DNA of 64,000 nt from Candidatus Latescibacterota bacterium (GTDB lineage Bacteria; Krumholzibacteriota; Krumholzibacteriia; JACNKJ01), in assembly GCA_020633725.1 (NCBI GenBank), contig JACKDC010000001.1, forward strand, positions 868,001-932,000, written 5' to 3'. The notes beneath the pieces are model-generated. The model ran no database searches and was not told the DNA's origin. It worked only from the letters and a program-made list of their open reading frames with translations. The position numbers were made by a program, and so were the translations under genes. Shown piece after piece: positions 24,851 to 32,815 of this stretch. Each line of letters starts with the position of its first letter. Position 1 is the stretch's first letter.

Positions 24851-25254
24851 GTCTCGCTCCTCTCGTCCAGGGTCAGGTCGCGCTTCCAGATGGGAACGCT
24901 CCGCTTGAGTCGGTCCACGAAGTCCGCGGCGGCCGCGAAGGCCTCGCGCCGGTGCGGCGCGCCCACGGCCAGGGCCAGGGAGACGACGCCCACGTCCAGC
25001 CGCCCCACGCGATGCGCGCAGGCGACGGCCAGCGGGCCGTGCGCCGCGCGAAGGGCGTCGGCGAGGGCGGCCATCTGCCGCGTCGCCATGGCGGGGTAGG
25101 CCTCGTAGTCCAGGGCGACGACGTCGCCCTCGGCGCGCACCACGCCCAGGAAGACGGCCACGGCGCCGTGGCCGGGGCCGCTCACCGCGGCGATCAGGGG
25201 CTCGAGGTCCAGCGGCGCCTCGCCCACGTGGAAGTGGTCGCGGGGGACGTCCAC
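24847..25254 (-). CDS. moaE: molybdopterin synthase catalytic subunit
   Basis: MoaE, the large subunit of molybdopterin synthase, inserts sulfur carried by MoaD into precursor Z (cPMP). At 135 residues it has normal length and shows GHGAVAVFLGVVRAEGD, LDYEAYPAMA, ACAHRVGRLDVGVVSLA and the active-site segment RLKRSVPIWKRD with the catalytic lysines. It starts with GTG one base after the moaD stop. Confidence 0.95.
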   Translation of the reverse strand: MDVPRDHFHVGEAPLDLEPLIAAVSGPGHGAVAVFLGVVRAEGDVVALDYEAYPAMATRQMAALADALRAAHGPLAVACAHRVGRLDVGVVSLALAVGAPHRREAFAAAADFVDRLKRSVPIWKRDLTLDERSET

Positions 25255-25255
25255 G

Positions 25256-25513
25256 CTAACCCCCCGAGACCGGGGGGAAGAAGGCCACCTCGTCGCCCGG
25301 GGCGAGCGGGTGGTCGTCGTCGGCGTAGTCGAGGTTCACGGCCCCGAGACGCGCGGCCGCCAGGGGCGCCAGATCGGGCCACTCGGCGCAGAGCTGGGCC
25401 CAGAGCGCGCCGAGACGAAGGCCGGGCGGGCAGGGCCTTACAAGGGACTCGGCGCCCACCGCGTCGCGGTAGGCGCCGAAGAGCTTGACGGTCAGCTGCG
25501 GGCCCGTGCTCAC
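25256..25513 (-). CDS. moaD: molybdopterin synthase sulfur-carrier subunit
   Basis: MoaD is the ubiquitin-like sulfur carrier that becomes a C-terminal thiocarboxylate. The 85-residue product starts LTVKLFGAYRDAVGAESL, continues with the family loop GDEVAFFPPVSGG and ends exactly in the double glycine needed for activation by MoeB. Its GTG overlaps the ccsA stop (GTGA), so it is read from the cytochrome maturation operon. Confidence 0.95.
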   Translation of the reverse strand: MSTGPQLTVKLFGAYRDAVGAESLVRPCPPGLRLGALWAQLCAEWPDLAPLAAARLGAVNLDYADDDHPLAPGDEVAFFPPVSGG

Positions 25514-27381
25514 GCAGGCGCCCCGGTCCGCCAGTGACGATTGCGGTCCACCAGCCAGGAGGCCAGCACGAGGACCAGCGCGCCGATGACGGCGTAGATC
25601 ACCCAGGTGGGCACCTTGGTCGCGTCGCCCGCGGCGTAGGAGTGCAGGCCCACGAGGAAGTAGTTCACGCCGAAGTAGGTCATGATCACGGCCGACAGCG
25701 AGAGGAAGCTCGCCGTGGCCATGGTCCAGGGGCCGTCCACGCCGCGGATGAAGCGCATGTGGGTGACGGCGCTGTAGACGAGGATCGTCACCAGGCTCCA
25801 GGTCTCCTTGGCGTCCCAGCCCCAGTAGCGTCCCCAGGACTCGTTGGCCCAGACGCCGCCGAGCAGGGTGCCCACGCTGAGCAGGCCGAGGCCCGTGACG
25901 AGCACGTACCAGTGCATGCGGTGCAGCTGGCCGATGGCGCCCTGCACGGTGTCGCGGCCCGGCCCCTTGAAGAGGTAGAGCACCAGGATCGTCATGGCCA
26001 TCAGCCCCGACAGGCCGAGGAAGCCGTAGCTGCTGGTGATGATCGTCACGTGGATGTTGAGCCAGTAGCTCGCCAGCACGGGCACCAGCGGCCCGATGGC
26101 CGGATCGAAGGTGGACAGCAGCGACACCGAGAGCACGATGGCCGTGAGCAGCGAGCCCAGGCTGGCGATCAGGGCGTGGCGGTCCTTCAGCTCGAACAGG
26201 AAGCCGGCGGTGCCCACCATCAGGCTGATCCAGATCAGCGACTCGTAGCCGTTGCTCACCGGCGCGCGCCCCGAGGCGACCCAGCGCAGCACGAAGGACG
26301 ACACGTGGATCAGCAGCGTGCCCCAGTAGACCAGCGAGCCGATGAGGTAGAGCGGGTGCTTGAGCGTGTAGGCGCGGCCCTGCCGGCGCGCCAGGCTGAG
26401 CACGTAGGCCGAGAGCATCAGCGCCCAGGCCAGGAAGTAGTAGGGGATGATCTTCACGAAGGGCTGGTAGTCGTTGAGCACCAGCTCGGCCTTGAGGGCC
26501 CGGTCGTGGACGCTGACCTCGTGCCCGTACTTGTCCTGCAGCGCGCCCACCAGGGTCGCGGCGGCGCGGATCTCGCCGTCGTCGCCGGCGGCCAGCGCGG
26601 AGAAGAGGGTCTGGTCCGCGCGCTGGAACTCCGCGAAGCGCGGATCCATGCGCATGGCCTCGCTGAGACGGTCCATGGCCAGCCAGGTGTTCTTCTCGTC
26701 CTCGGGCTGCGGATAGATGCGCAGCGTGCTGCGCTGGAAGTTCATGAAGACCAGGTTGACGCGCTCGTCGAAGGAGAGCAGCTTGCGCTGCAGCTTGCTG
26801 CGGTCGCGGTCGGCCGTGCGCAGCGCCTCCTCGACCTCGTCGCCCAGCAGGTACTGGCCCTGGCCGTCGAGCAGGCTCGCGGGCGTGACGTACTTCGTCT
26901 CCTGCGACACGCCCAGGCGGTCCTTCAGGCCCGGGAAGCGGACCGCGATCACGGGCTGGTCGAACCAGTAGCGCGGGGAGATCATCCAGCTCAGGTAGAG
27001 ATCCAGCGGTTCCCAGCCGTCGAAGTGGGTGCGCTTGGTGACCTTCATCACCATCTCGCGGCTGAGCGTGTCCAGGGGCTTCATGCGGCCCTGGAAGTCC
27101 TGCACGGTGAGCCGCCGGAGCGCTTCCCGGCTCTCCGCGGACAGGAAGTTCTTGGCCGGCGCCGCGGCGGGCATGTGGACGTGGCCGGCGTGCGCGTCCT
27201 CGGACGTCGCCTCCTGCTCCTGCGCCATGCCCGCGGCGCCTTCCATGCCCTGATCGGTGGCCTGCTGCCCCTCCTCCTCACCGCCGTACTGCGCCAGCGC
27301 CTGACCGGTGCCGAGGCCCGCCACGAGGAGCAGGGTCAGCAGCAGGGTCGGGAGCGAACGCCCAAGGGAGGTGCGACTCAT
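25510..27381 (-). CDS. ccsA: cytochrome c biogenesis protein, CcsA/ResC type
   Basis: With ResB, CcsA moves heme across the membrane and attaches it to apocytochromes c (System II). The 623-residue product has a signal or first helix (LPTLLLTLLLVAGLGTGQALA), about 280 residues of extracytoplasmic sequence rich in His and Met (DAHAGHVHMPAAAP), then eight or so helices. The heme-handling tryptophan motif is present as GVWANESWGRYWGWDAKETW. The ATG at 27381 overlaps the resB stop (ATGA). The large N-terminal domain is longer than in Bacillus CcsA and is typical of Bacteroidetes-like fusions. Confidence 0.92.
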   Translation of the reverse strand: MSRTSLGRSLPTLLLTLLLVAGLGTGQALAQYGGEEEGQQATDQGMEGAAGMAQEQEATSEDAHAGHVHMPAAAPAKNFLSAESREALRRLTVQDFQGRMKPLDTLSREMVMKVTKRTHFDGWEPLDLYLSWMISPRYWFDQPVIAVRFPGLKDRLGVSQETKYVTPASLLDGQGQYLLGDEVEEALRTADRDRSKLQRKLLSFDERVNLVFMNFQRSTLRIYPQPEDEKNTWLAMDRLSEAMRMDPRFAEFQRADQTLFSALAAGDDGEIRAAATLVGALQDKYGHEVSVHDRALKAELVLNDYQPFVKIIPYYFLAWALMLSAYVLSLARRQGRAYTLKHPLYLIGSLVYWGTLLIHVSSFVLRWVASGRAPVSNGYESLIWISLMVGTAGFLFELKDRHALIASLGSLLTAIVLSVSLLSTFDPAIGPLVPVLASYWLNIHVTIITSSYGFLGLSGLMAMTILVLYLFKGPGRDTVQGAIGQLHRMHWYVLVTGLGLLSVGTLLGGVWANESWGRYWGWDAKETWSLVTILVYSAVTHMRFIRGVDGPWTMATASFLSLSAVIMTYFGVNYFLVGLHSYAAGDATKVPTWVIYAVIGALVLVLASWLVDRNRHWRTGAPA

Positions 27382-29087
27382 GACTTCTCCTTCCGGGAAC
27401 CGTTGCCTGACGCGCCGCGCGTCATCAGTCCCTTGAACAGGATCAACAGGAATCCGAGACCAATGAGAATGTAGCCGAAGTAGGTGGGCCACTTGCCGGG
27501 ATCGTGGTTCACCGACAGCACCGTGCCGCGGTGGTCCGGGTCGTAGGACGACTGGAAGTGCTTGAAGCCCTTGTAGGTGAGCGGATGGTTCATGTAGATC
27601 CGCACCGGGCGGCCGTTGATGCCGGCGTCCTCGTCGTAGAGCTTCACGTGGCTCTCGTAGCTCGCGGGGTTGTTGCTGCCCGGATAGGTGAGCAGCAGGA
27701 AGTCGTCGAGCTCGACGCGGTAGGGAACGTCGATCATCCGCGGGCCGAAGCTGAGGTCGAAGTCCTTGCCGCCGAGGCTCACGCGCTGCGGCTCGCCCCG
27801 GCGCAGCACCTTCTCCACCTGCTCGCCGCCGGGGCCGCGCACCGCGACGCGCGCCGCCGCGGGCGAGTTCTCGTCGGCGCTCGCCGCGGGCTGCATCGCC
27901 GCGTGCTCGAAGAAGGCGGTGATCACGAGGCTGAAGTTGCCGGAGCGGTGCAGCGTCATCATCGCCGGGCTGAAGGTCTCGCCGCCCGGCTGCTCGTGGT
28001 CGGCCTGACCGCTGCCCATGTCCACCACTTCCAGGGGGAAGCTGGCGCGGGCCGCGAGCTTGCCGTCGGCCACGCCGAACTCGAGACGGCGCCCGTAGTC
28101 GTAGACGAGCGCCAGCTCGGCCATGGGCGTCTCGCTGCCGGGGTGGTCCATGCCGAAGTCGGGGAAGAAGGCGAAGAGCACGCGCTCGGCGGTGGCGCCG
28201 TCCGGGCCGGTGATCTCGACGCGCGCCATGGGGTTGTTCATGGCCGTGGGCTCGGGGCTGTCGTTGCGGCGCGCGTAGTCCGGGTGGAACTCCGTCACGC
28301 GCAGCGAATAGCCGGCCAGCTCGGCCGTGGCCGTGGCGTCGCGGCTCACCGGCAGCACGGCCACCTTGCCGGCCACGCGCGCGGTGATGCTTCCCAGCGG
28401 GGCGGTGGCGCCGGCCGGCGGCAGGGCGCCGTCGTGGAAGGTGATCTGGACGTCCCCGCTGCGGATGCTCTCGCCGCCCGTGAGGGTGCGGCGCTCCATG
28501 CCGTTCCCCCCGGCCACGGCGAAGTTGATCGCGGCCGGGCCGCTGTCGGACTCCATCAGCTGCTCGCTGAAGTGCGGCCAGAACTCCTTGACCTCGAGAT
28601 GGTAGGTCTCGCCGCCGAGGGTGGCCTTGCCCGACGCGTGGGCGGGCCCTGCCTTCCAGAGCAGGACGGGGAAGCCGTCCATGCGGTCCCCGTCGATCAG
28701 CTCCACGTAGTCCTTGGTGGACTGGATGCTGCTGCTGGACGAGCCCTCGCGGATGTGCATCATCCCTTCGTAGCCGAAGAAGCGCGTGATGGCCGCGCTG
28801 ATGAGGATGACGATCACGGAGATGTGGATCAGCACGAAGCCGTACTGGCTCGGCCGGTAGGGCCAGCGCGCCAGAAGCAGCGCGATGAGGTTGACGATCA
28901 GCAGGCCGATGGTCACCTCGAACCAGAGGGCGTTGTAGACCAGCGCGCGCGCCGCGGGCGTGCCGTAGGCGCTCTCGATGAAGGTGGCCACCCCGCTCGC
29001 CAGCGCGAAGACGAGGACGAGAAAGACCATCAGCTTGAGCGAGGCCAGGAGGCGAACGATCGGATTGGTTCGGAAGCGCGCGTTCAT
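27378..29087 (-). CDS. resB: cytochrome c biogenesis protein, ResB type
   Basis: ResB is the partner of CcsA in System II cytochrome c maturation. The 569-residue product has three helices near the N-terminus (LMVFLVLVFALASGVATFIE, WFEVTIGLLIVNLIALLLAR, YGFVLIHISVIVILISAAI), a periplasmic domain of about 400 residues with the YMNHPLTYKGFKHFQSSYD block near its end, and a final helix YFGYILIGLGFLLILFKG. It is the first gene of the operon that continues into ccsA, moaD, moaE and pepA. Confidence 0.9.
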   Translation of the reverse strand: MNARFRTNPIVRLLASLKLMVFLVLVFALASGVATFIESAYGTPAARALVYNALWFEVTIGLLIVNLIALLLARWPYRPSQYGFVLIHISVIVILISAAITRFFGYEGMMHIREGSSSSSIQSTKDYVELIDGDRMDGFPVLLWKAGPAHASGKATLGGETYHLEVKEFWPHFSEQLMESDSGPAAINFAVAGGNGMERRTLTGGESIRSGDVQITFHDGALPPAGATAPLGSITARVAGKVAVLPVSRDATATAELAGYSLRVTEFHPDYARRNDSPEPTAMNNPMARVEITGPDGATAERVLFAFFPDFGMDHPGSETPMAELALVYDYGRRLEFGVADGKLAARASFPLEVVDMGSGQADHEQPGGETFSPAMMTLHRSGNFSLVITAFFEHAAMQPAASADENSPAAARVAVRGPGGEQVEKVLRRGEPQRVSLGGKDFDLSFGPRMIDVPYRVELDDFLLLTYPGSNNPASYESHVKLYDEDAGINGRPVRIYMNHPLTYKGFKHFQSSYDPDHRGTVLSVNHDPGKWPTYFGYILIGLGFLLILFKGLMTRGASGNGSRKEKS

Positions 29088-29162
29088 GGGTCCTTCCAGG
29101 TCGGGGAAATCGACCGGCGCCCCGCAGGGGCCGCAGGCCCCGCGGCAGCGGCGGCCGCGCTC

Positions 29163-29191
29163 AATTAAGCACAGCGCGGCGAGATTATCAA
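29163..29191 (-). promoter_or_regulatory. promoter of the resB-ccsA-moaDE-pepA operon
   Basis: The minus strand reads TTGATA (29186-29191), 17 bases, TTAATT (29163-29168), an AT-rich island in very GC-rich DNA. The leader of about 70 bases contains several G+C runs (GGGGCC and GGCCCC) of unclear meaning. Confidence 0.5.
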
Positions 29192-29233
29192 CAGCAAGCG
29201 CCTACAGCACTTAGCAAGAGGAGTTCCCGCGTT

Positions 29234-29890
29234 GTGAATCCTTTCGACGCCCTCGAGTTGCGCCGGGCGCGGCTTCGTCTGCCAGGGTTTCCCACGCCGG
29301 TCCATCTTCACCGCCCGCCCTCGGTCGACGCGCTCCTGGAGCGCCTCGACCCCGCGGACCCCGACGCGGAGCAGCGCATCCCCTACTGGGCCGAACTGTG
29401 GCCAAGCGCGGTCGGACTCGCGGCCTGGCTGGCGGCGGGCGGCGGTCCCCGTCGCCCGGGGCGGGCCCTCGAGCTGGGCTGCGGGCTCGGTCTCGCCGGC
29501 CTCGTGGCCCTGCGCCTCGGCTGGGACCTGGAGCTCGCCGACCGCGATCCCGAGGCCTGCGCGGTCGCCGAGGCCAACCTGCGTCTCAACGGACTGGACC
29601 CGCGGCGCGTGCGCTGCCTGGACTGGAACGACCCGCCGCCCGTCCGCTACGACACCGTGCTCGGCGCGGACCTGCTCTACGAGCGCGCCTTTGCGGAGCC
29701 CCTGGTCCGCTGGCTCGACGCCGCCCTCAACGCCCGTGGGCGCGCGCTGCTCGTGGAGCCCGGCCGCGCCGTGGGGGCGGCCTGCGTGGACGCGCTCGCG
29801 GCCCGCTTCGCCGTGAGCGAACGCCGGCTGCGGGCGCGCGTGGACGATCGCTGGCGTCCCCTGCGCCTCGTCACCCTGCGCCGGCGCTAG
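29234..29890 (+). CDS. class I SAM-dependent methyltransferase, METTL21/Methyltransf_16-like
   Basis: A 218-residue Rossmann-fold methyltransferase. Motif I is ALELGCGLGLAGLVAL, the acidic end of strand 2 is ELADRDPEA, and motif post-II is LGADLLYERAF, which resembles the [AG]D-[LV]-x-Y signature of protein-lysine methyltransferases in the METTL21 group. The upstream IPYWAELWPSAVGLA is also typical of that group. The substrate is unknown; ribosomal or translation proteins are common targets. It starts at GTG 29234, preceded by GAGGAG 10 bases away. Its stop shares CTAG with the convergent suhB-like gene. Confidence 0.82.
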   Translation: MNPFDALELRRARLRLPGFPTPVHLHRPPSVDALLERLDPADPDAEQRIPYWAELWPSAVGLAAWLAAGGGPRRPGRALELGCGLGLAGLVALRLGWDLELADRDPEACAVAEANLRLNGLDPRRVRCLDWNDPPPVRYDTVLGADLLYERAFAEPLVRWLDAALNARGRALLVEPGRAVGAACVDALAARFAVSERRLRARVDDRWRPLRLVTLRRR

Positions 29891-30729
29891 GCGCCGCCGA
29901 AGAGCGCCGCCGGGGCGCGGTCGAAGGCGGGCGCGAGCTCGAGGAGCCCCAGCATCCAGTCGTGGACCCGCCCGCTGCTGGCGACGATCTGGTCGCCCGC
30001 CAGCGCGTCCACCGCGCCGCGGAAGTCGGTGACGCGGCCCCCCGCCGCGCGCACGAGGTAGATGCCGGCGGCCACGTCCCAGGGGTTGAGCCCCATCTCC
30101 CAGAAGCCGTCGAGGCGGCCGGCGGCCGTGAAGGCCAGATCCAGCGCCGCGCTGCCGGCCCGGCGCACGCCCCGGCTGGCGTGGAGGATCCGCTCCAGGT
30201 TGCCCAGGTTGACGTCCGCGCGGCCGTTGCCCTGCCGACGGTCGGCGAAGCCCGTGGCGAAGAGGCCGGTCTCGGGCGACCTGCGCGCGCTCACGGCCAG
30301 CGGGGCGTCGTCCGCCCAGGCGCGGCCGCCCCAGCCGTGGAAGGTCTCCCCCAGGCGCGGCGCGTGGATCACGCCCAGGACCGGCTCGCGACCCCGCACC
30401 AGGGCCACGGAGATGCAGAAGAAGGGGTGCTCGTGGGCGTAGTTGGTGGTGCCGTCCAGGGGGTCGACGATCCAGGTGAGCTCGCCCGCGCCGGGGCGGC
30501 GCAGGCCCTCCTCGCCGAGCTGGGCCGCCTCGGGCAGCAGGGCGTGGAGCAGCGCGGCCAGACGCGACTCGCTCTCCGTGTCCACGGCGGTCACCAGGTC
30601 GCTGTGGCCGCTCTTGGTGCGCAGGCTCGCGGGCGCCAGCGCCCCGTAGTGCTCGAGCTGGTAGTCCCCCACGGCGCGCACGCCGTCGAGGAGACGGCGG
30701 TGAAGGCTCTCGTTCCAGGGACCGCTCAC
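29887..30729 (-). CDS. suhB: inositol monophosphatase family protein
   Basis: The SuhB/IMPase family hydrolyses inositol-1-phosphate or similar sugar phosphates with two or three Mg2+. The product is 280 residues from the GTG at 30729, which has an excellent AGGAGGTGA site. Metal ligands are visible in GEEGL, WIVDPLDGTTNYAHEHPFF and NPWDVAAGIYLVRAAGG, plus LVTAVDTESE earlier. SuhB-type proteins can also bind antitermination complexes. The true substrate is uncertain, and histidinol-phosphatase relatives look alike. Confidence 0.88.
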   Translation of the reverse strand: MSGPWNESLHRRLLDGVRAVGDYQLEHYGALAPASLRTKSGHSDLVTAVDTESESRLAALLHALLPEAAQLGEEGLRRPGAGELTWIVDPLDGTTNYAHEHPFFCISVALVRGREPVLGVIHAPRLGETFHGWGGRAWADDAPLAVSARRSPETGLFATGFADRRQGNGRADVNLGNLERILHASRGVRRAGSAALDLAFTAAGRLDGFWEMGLNPWDVAAGIYLVRAAGGRVTDFRGAVDALAGDQIVASSGRVHDWMLGLLELAPAFDRAPAALFGGA

Positions 30730-30753
30730 GTCACCTCCTGCCCGTCCGGGCGC

Positions 30754-30781
30754 TTGCATGTGCAACGGGTTTGCATAAGCT
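30754..30781 (+). promoter_or_regulatory. promoter of the MBL-fold hydrolase gene, with a TTGCA/TGCAA palindrome
   Basis: TTGCAT (30754-30759), 16 bases, TAAGCT (30776-30781). The -35 is part of the palindrome TTGCATGTGCAA (30754-30765), which may be an operator. The -10 box overlaps the -10 box of the opposing suhB promoter. Confidence 0.4.
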
Positions 30782-30805
30782 AAGCGACAATCCCTCGCAC
30801 GCCAA
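30777..30805 (-). promoter_or_regulatory. promoter of the suhB-like gene
   Basis: The minus strand reads TTGGCG (30800-30805), 17 bases, TAGCTT (30777-30782). The -10 occupies nearly the same bases as the -10 of the divergent MBL gene, so the two promoters should exclude each other. Confidence 0.4.
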
Positions 30806-30821
30806 CCACCGAAGGAGAACC

Positions 30822-31694
30822 ATGGCCATCCAGCGACTCAGCACCCTCAGCGACGGCAGCTTCCGCCTCGACGGCGGCGCCATGTTCGGCGTCGTCCCCC
30901 GCGTGCTCTGGGAGCAGAACGACCCCGCCGACGACCAGAACCGCATCCTGCTGGGCCTCAACTGCCTGCTGGTGGAGGCGCCCGGCGTGGTGCTGCTGGT
31001 GGACACGGGCGTCGGCGACAAGGAGGGCGACGTCTTCGCCGACCAGTTCGCCCTCGAGCGCGAGCGCGACCTCTTCGACGCCCTCGCCGAGCGAGGCCTC
31101 GCGCGCGAGGACGTCACCCACGTGGTCAACACGCACCTGCACTTCGACCACTGCGGCGGCAACACGCGCCTCGACGCCGCCGGCCACGCCGAGCCCAGCT
31201 TCCCCAACGCGCGCTACGTGGTGCAGCGGGGCGAGTGGCTCGACGCCACCCAGCCCCACGAGCGCAGCCGGGCGAGCTACCTCGCGCGCAACTTCCTGCC
31301 CGTCCAGGAGGCGGGGCTGCTGGATCTCGTGGAGGGGGAGACGGAGCTGCTGCCCGGCATCACGCTGCTGCCCACGCCCGGGCACACGGCGCACCACCAG
31401 TCCCTGCTGCTGGACCTGCCCGGCGGGCGGCGCCTCCTCTACGCGGCCGATCTCATCCCCACCAGCAGCCACCTGCCGCTGCCCTGGATCATGAGCTACG
31501 ACCTCTACCCCCTCGACACGCTGGAGACGAAGCGCGCGATCCTCGAGCGGCAGCGCGAGGAGGACTGGCTCCTCTACTTCGAGCACGAGCGCGAGTCGCC
31601 CAGCGGACGCCTGGACTGGGTGCCCACGAAAAAGGGAGAGCGGCCGGTGTTCCGGCCGCTCTCCCTGGCGGATCTCGTCGACGAGGCCGGTTAG
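30822..31694 (+). CDS. MBL-fold metallo-hydrolase
   Basis: A 290-residue metallo-beta-lactamase-fold enzyme. The zinc-binding motif is NTHLHFDHCGG; further ligands are in LLPTPGHTAHHQS and in the Asp of YAADLIPTSSHLP. The layout (substrate-like LVEAPGVVLLVDTGVGD, then HxHxDH) is that of lactonase/AHL-lactonase-like or N-acyl hydrolases, but the substrate cannot be read from sequence. GAAGGAG precedes the ATG at 30822. The 3' coding end contains a minus-strand terminator hairpin, encoding GERPVFRPL, and overlaps the next gene by four bases (TTAG). Confidence 0.85.
   Translation: MAIQRLSTLSDGSFRLDGGAMFGVVPRVLWEQNDPADDQNRILLGLNCLLVEAPGVVLLVDTGVGDKEGDVFADQFALERERDLFDALAERGLAREDVTHVVNTHLHFDHCGGNTRLDAAGHAEPSFPNARYVVQRGEWLDATQPHERSRASYLARNFLPVQEAGLLDLVEGETELLPGITLLPTPGHTAHHQSLLLDLPGGRRLLYAADLIPTSSHLPLPWIMSYDLYPLDTLETKRAILERQREEDWLLYFEHERESPSGRLDWVPTKKGERPVFRPLSLADLVDEAG
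31629..31665 (-). terminator. intrinsic terminator for the GAPDH-like gene, inside the MBL coding sequence
   Basis: A perfect 14-base stem (31634-31647 with 31652-31665) closes a 4-base loop, and on the minus strand it is followed by five T (31629-31633). It starts 26 bases after the stop of the GAPDH-like gene. On the plus strand it is coding and lacks the T tract, so it should act only leftward. Confidence 0.85.
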
Positions 31695-32755
31695 ACCTCG
31701 CTGAAGAAGAAGGGCCGGAGACAGTCGAGGCGCTCGACGGTCTCGTCAGGGTAGAAGTGCCACACGGCGGCCGCCGCGCTGCTCAGGAGGCTGTTGCCGT
31801 CCTGGGGCGTGAAGCAGTAGCCGGAGACCTCCCTGCCGTTCTCGCTGATGTGCAGCGTGGGCAGGGCGAAGACCGTCTGGTTGAGGATGCGCCCGTAGTG
31901 GCCGTGGTCGCGGCCGAAGGAGAACACGACGCCCGCGCTGGACTGGTTCGTGCGCGACAGGCGGTCGTTGCTCTTGATCTGCTCGACGATGGTCTCGCGG
32001 CTGGTGGGCCGGCGCAGCGTGAGCGCGAAGTGGATGATGTGCATGTACTGCGTGTTCATCTTCATCGCGCTGGAGAAGAGGTCCAGGTCCAGGCCCTTGG
32101 TCAGGTAGAGGTGATACGCGTCGCGCGCGTGGTGCGTGCCGAAGCGCGGATCGCCGTGCTTGCCCACCTCGGGCGCGGGGATGAAGCTGCCGGCCTGGCT
32201 GATGTCGTTCGCCCGCCGCAGGCAGTGGAAGCGGCCGCGCTCCAGGTTGTCGTCGCCGTGGGGCTCGAGCGCCACGGTCTGGATCACCGCCGAGATGTTG
32301 TGCGTGTTGCAGCTCACGACCTGCAGGAAGCGCTCCTCGCCGTGGCGCAGGGTCTCGTCGTTGATGCCGCGCGCGTAGGGCTTGCCGAAGCCGAACTCGC
32401 TGCCCTGGGCGACGAAGAGGCGGCGGCCGTCGTCGTACTTCGAGTAGACCGACTCCTTCATGCTGTTGCCGGAGGGCGTGCAGTCGATGATGACCTGCGC
32501 CCGCTCGATGGCGTCCTCCGACTCGTGGGAGGTCTCCAGGTCCATGGCCTGGAAGCCGGCGCGCGCGCCCTCGTCCACGCAGAGCTTGGCGCCCCGGCGG
32601 ATGAGGTCCTTGATCTTGGGCTGGTCGAGCGGCGTGGGCGTGCGCTTGTGGAAGGTCACCTCGTCGATGCCCAGCTCCCGCTTGTGCTCCACCAGCAATC
32701 CGATCAGGGGCTCGCCGATGGTGCCCGTCCCGACCACGTGAACGACTCGCTTCAT
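31691..32755 (-). CDS. archaeal-type (type II) glyceraldehyde-3-phosphate dehydrogenase homologue
   Basis: A 354-residue NAD(P)-binding dehydrogenase. It begins VVHVVGTGTIGEPLIGLL (Rossmann loop), followed by VIIDCTPSGN, and has the catalytic-cysteine block VVSCNTHNI and a downstream CLRRAND...HHARDAYH region. This order matches the archaeal GAPDH family (D-C-T-P, S-C-N-T and a His in H-x-x-D), not the bacterial GapA family (SCTTNC). Phosphorylating oxidation of glyceraldehyde-3-phosphate is the likely reaction, but the sequence is divergent. AGGAGG precedes the ATG at 32755, with a GTG one codon before. Its transcript ends at the hairpin at 31629-31665. Confidence 0.7.
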   Translation of the reverse strand: MKRVVHVVGTGTIGEPLIGLLVEHKRELGIDEVTFHKRTPTPLDQPKIKDLIRRGAKLCVDEGARAGFQAMDLETSHESEDAIERAQVIIDCTPSGNSMKESVYSKYDDGRRLFVAQGSEFGFGKPYARGINDETLRHGEERFLQVVSCNTHNISAVIQTVALEPHGDDNLERGRFHCLRRANDISQAGSFIPAPEVGKHGDPRFGTHHARDAYHLYLTKGLDLDLFSSAMKMNTQYMHIIHFALTLRRPTSRETIVEQIKSNDRLSRTNQSSAGVVFSFGRDHGHYGRILNQTVFALPTLHISENGREVSGYCFTPQDGNSLLSSAAAAVWHFYPDETVERLDCLRPFFFSEV

Positions 32756-32815
32756 CACTCCTCCTCGCTAGGCTGGTTCTGGCCTCGCGGCCGTCCGCCC
32801 CCGCCGCGGGGCGGG

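Noticed and set aside
29120..29160. GGGGCC/GGCCCC repeats in the resB leader as a structured RNA element
   Set aside because: Short GC runs without conserved motif of a known riboswitch; chance is likely.
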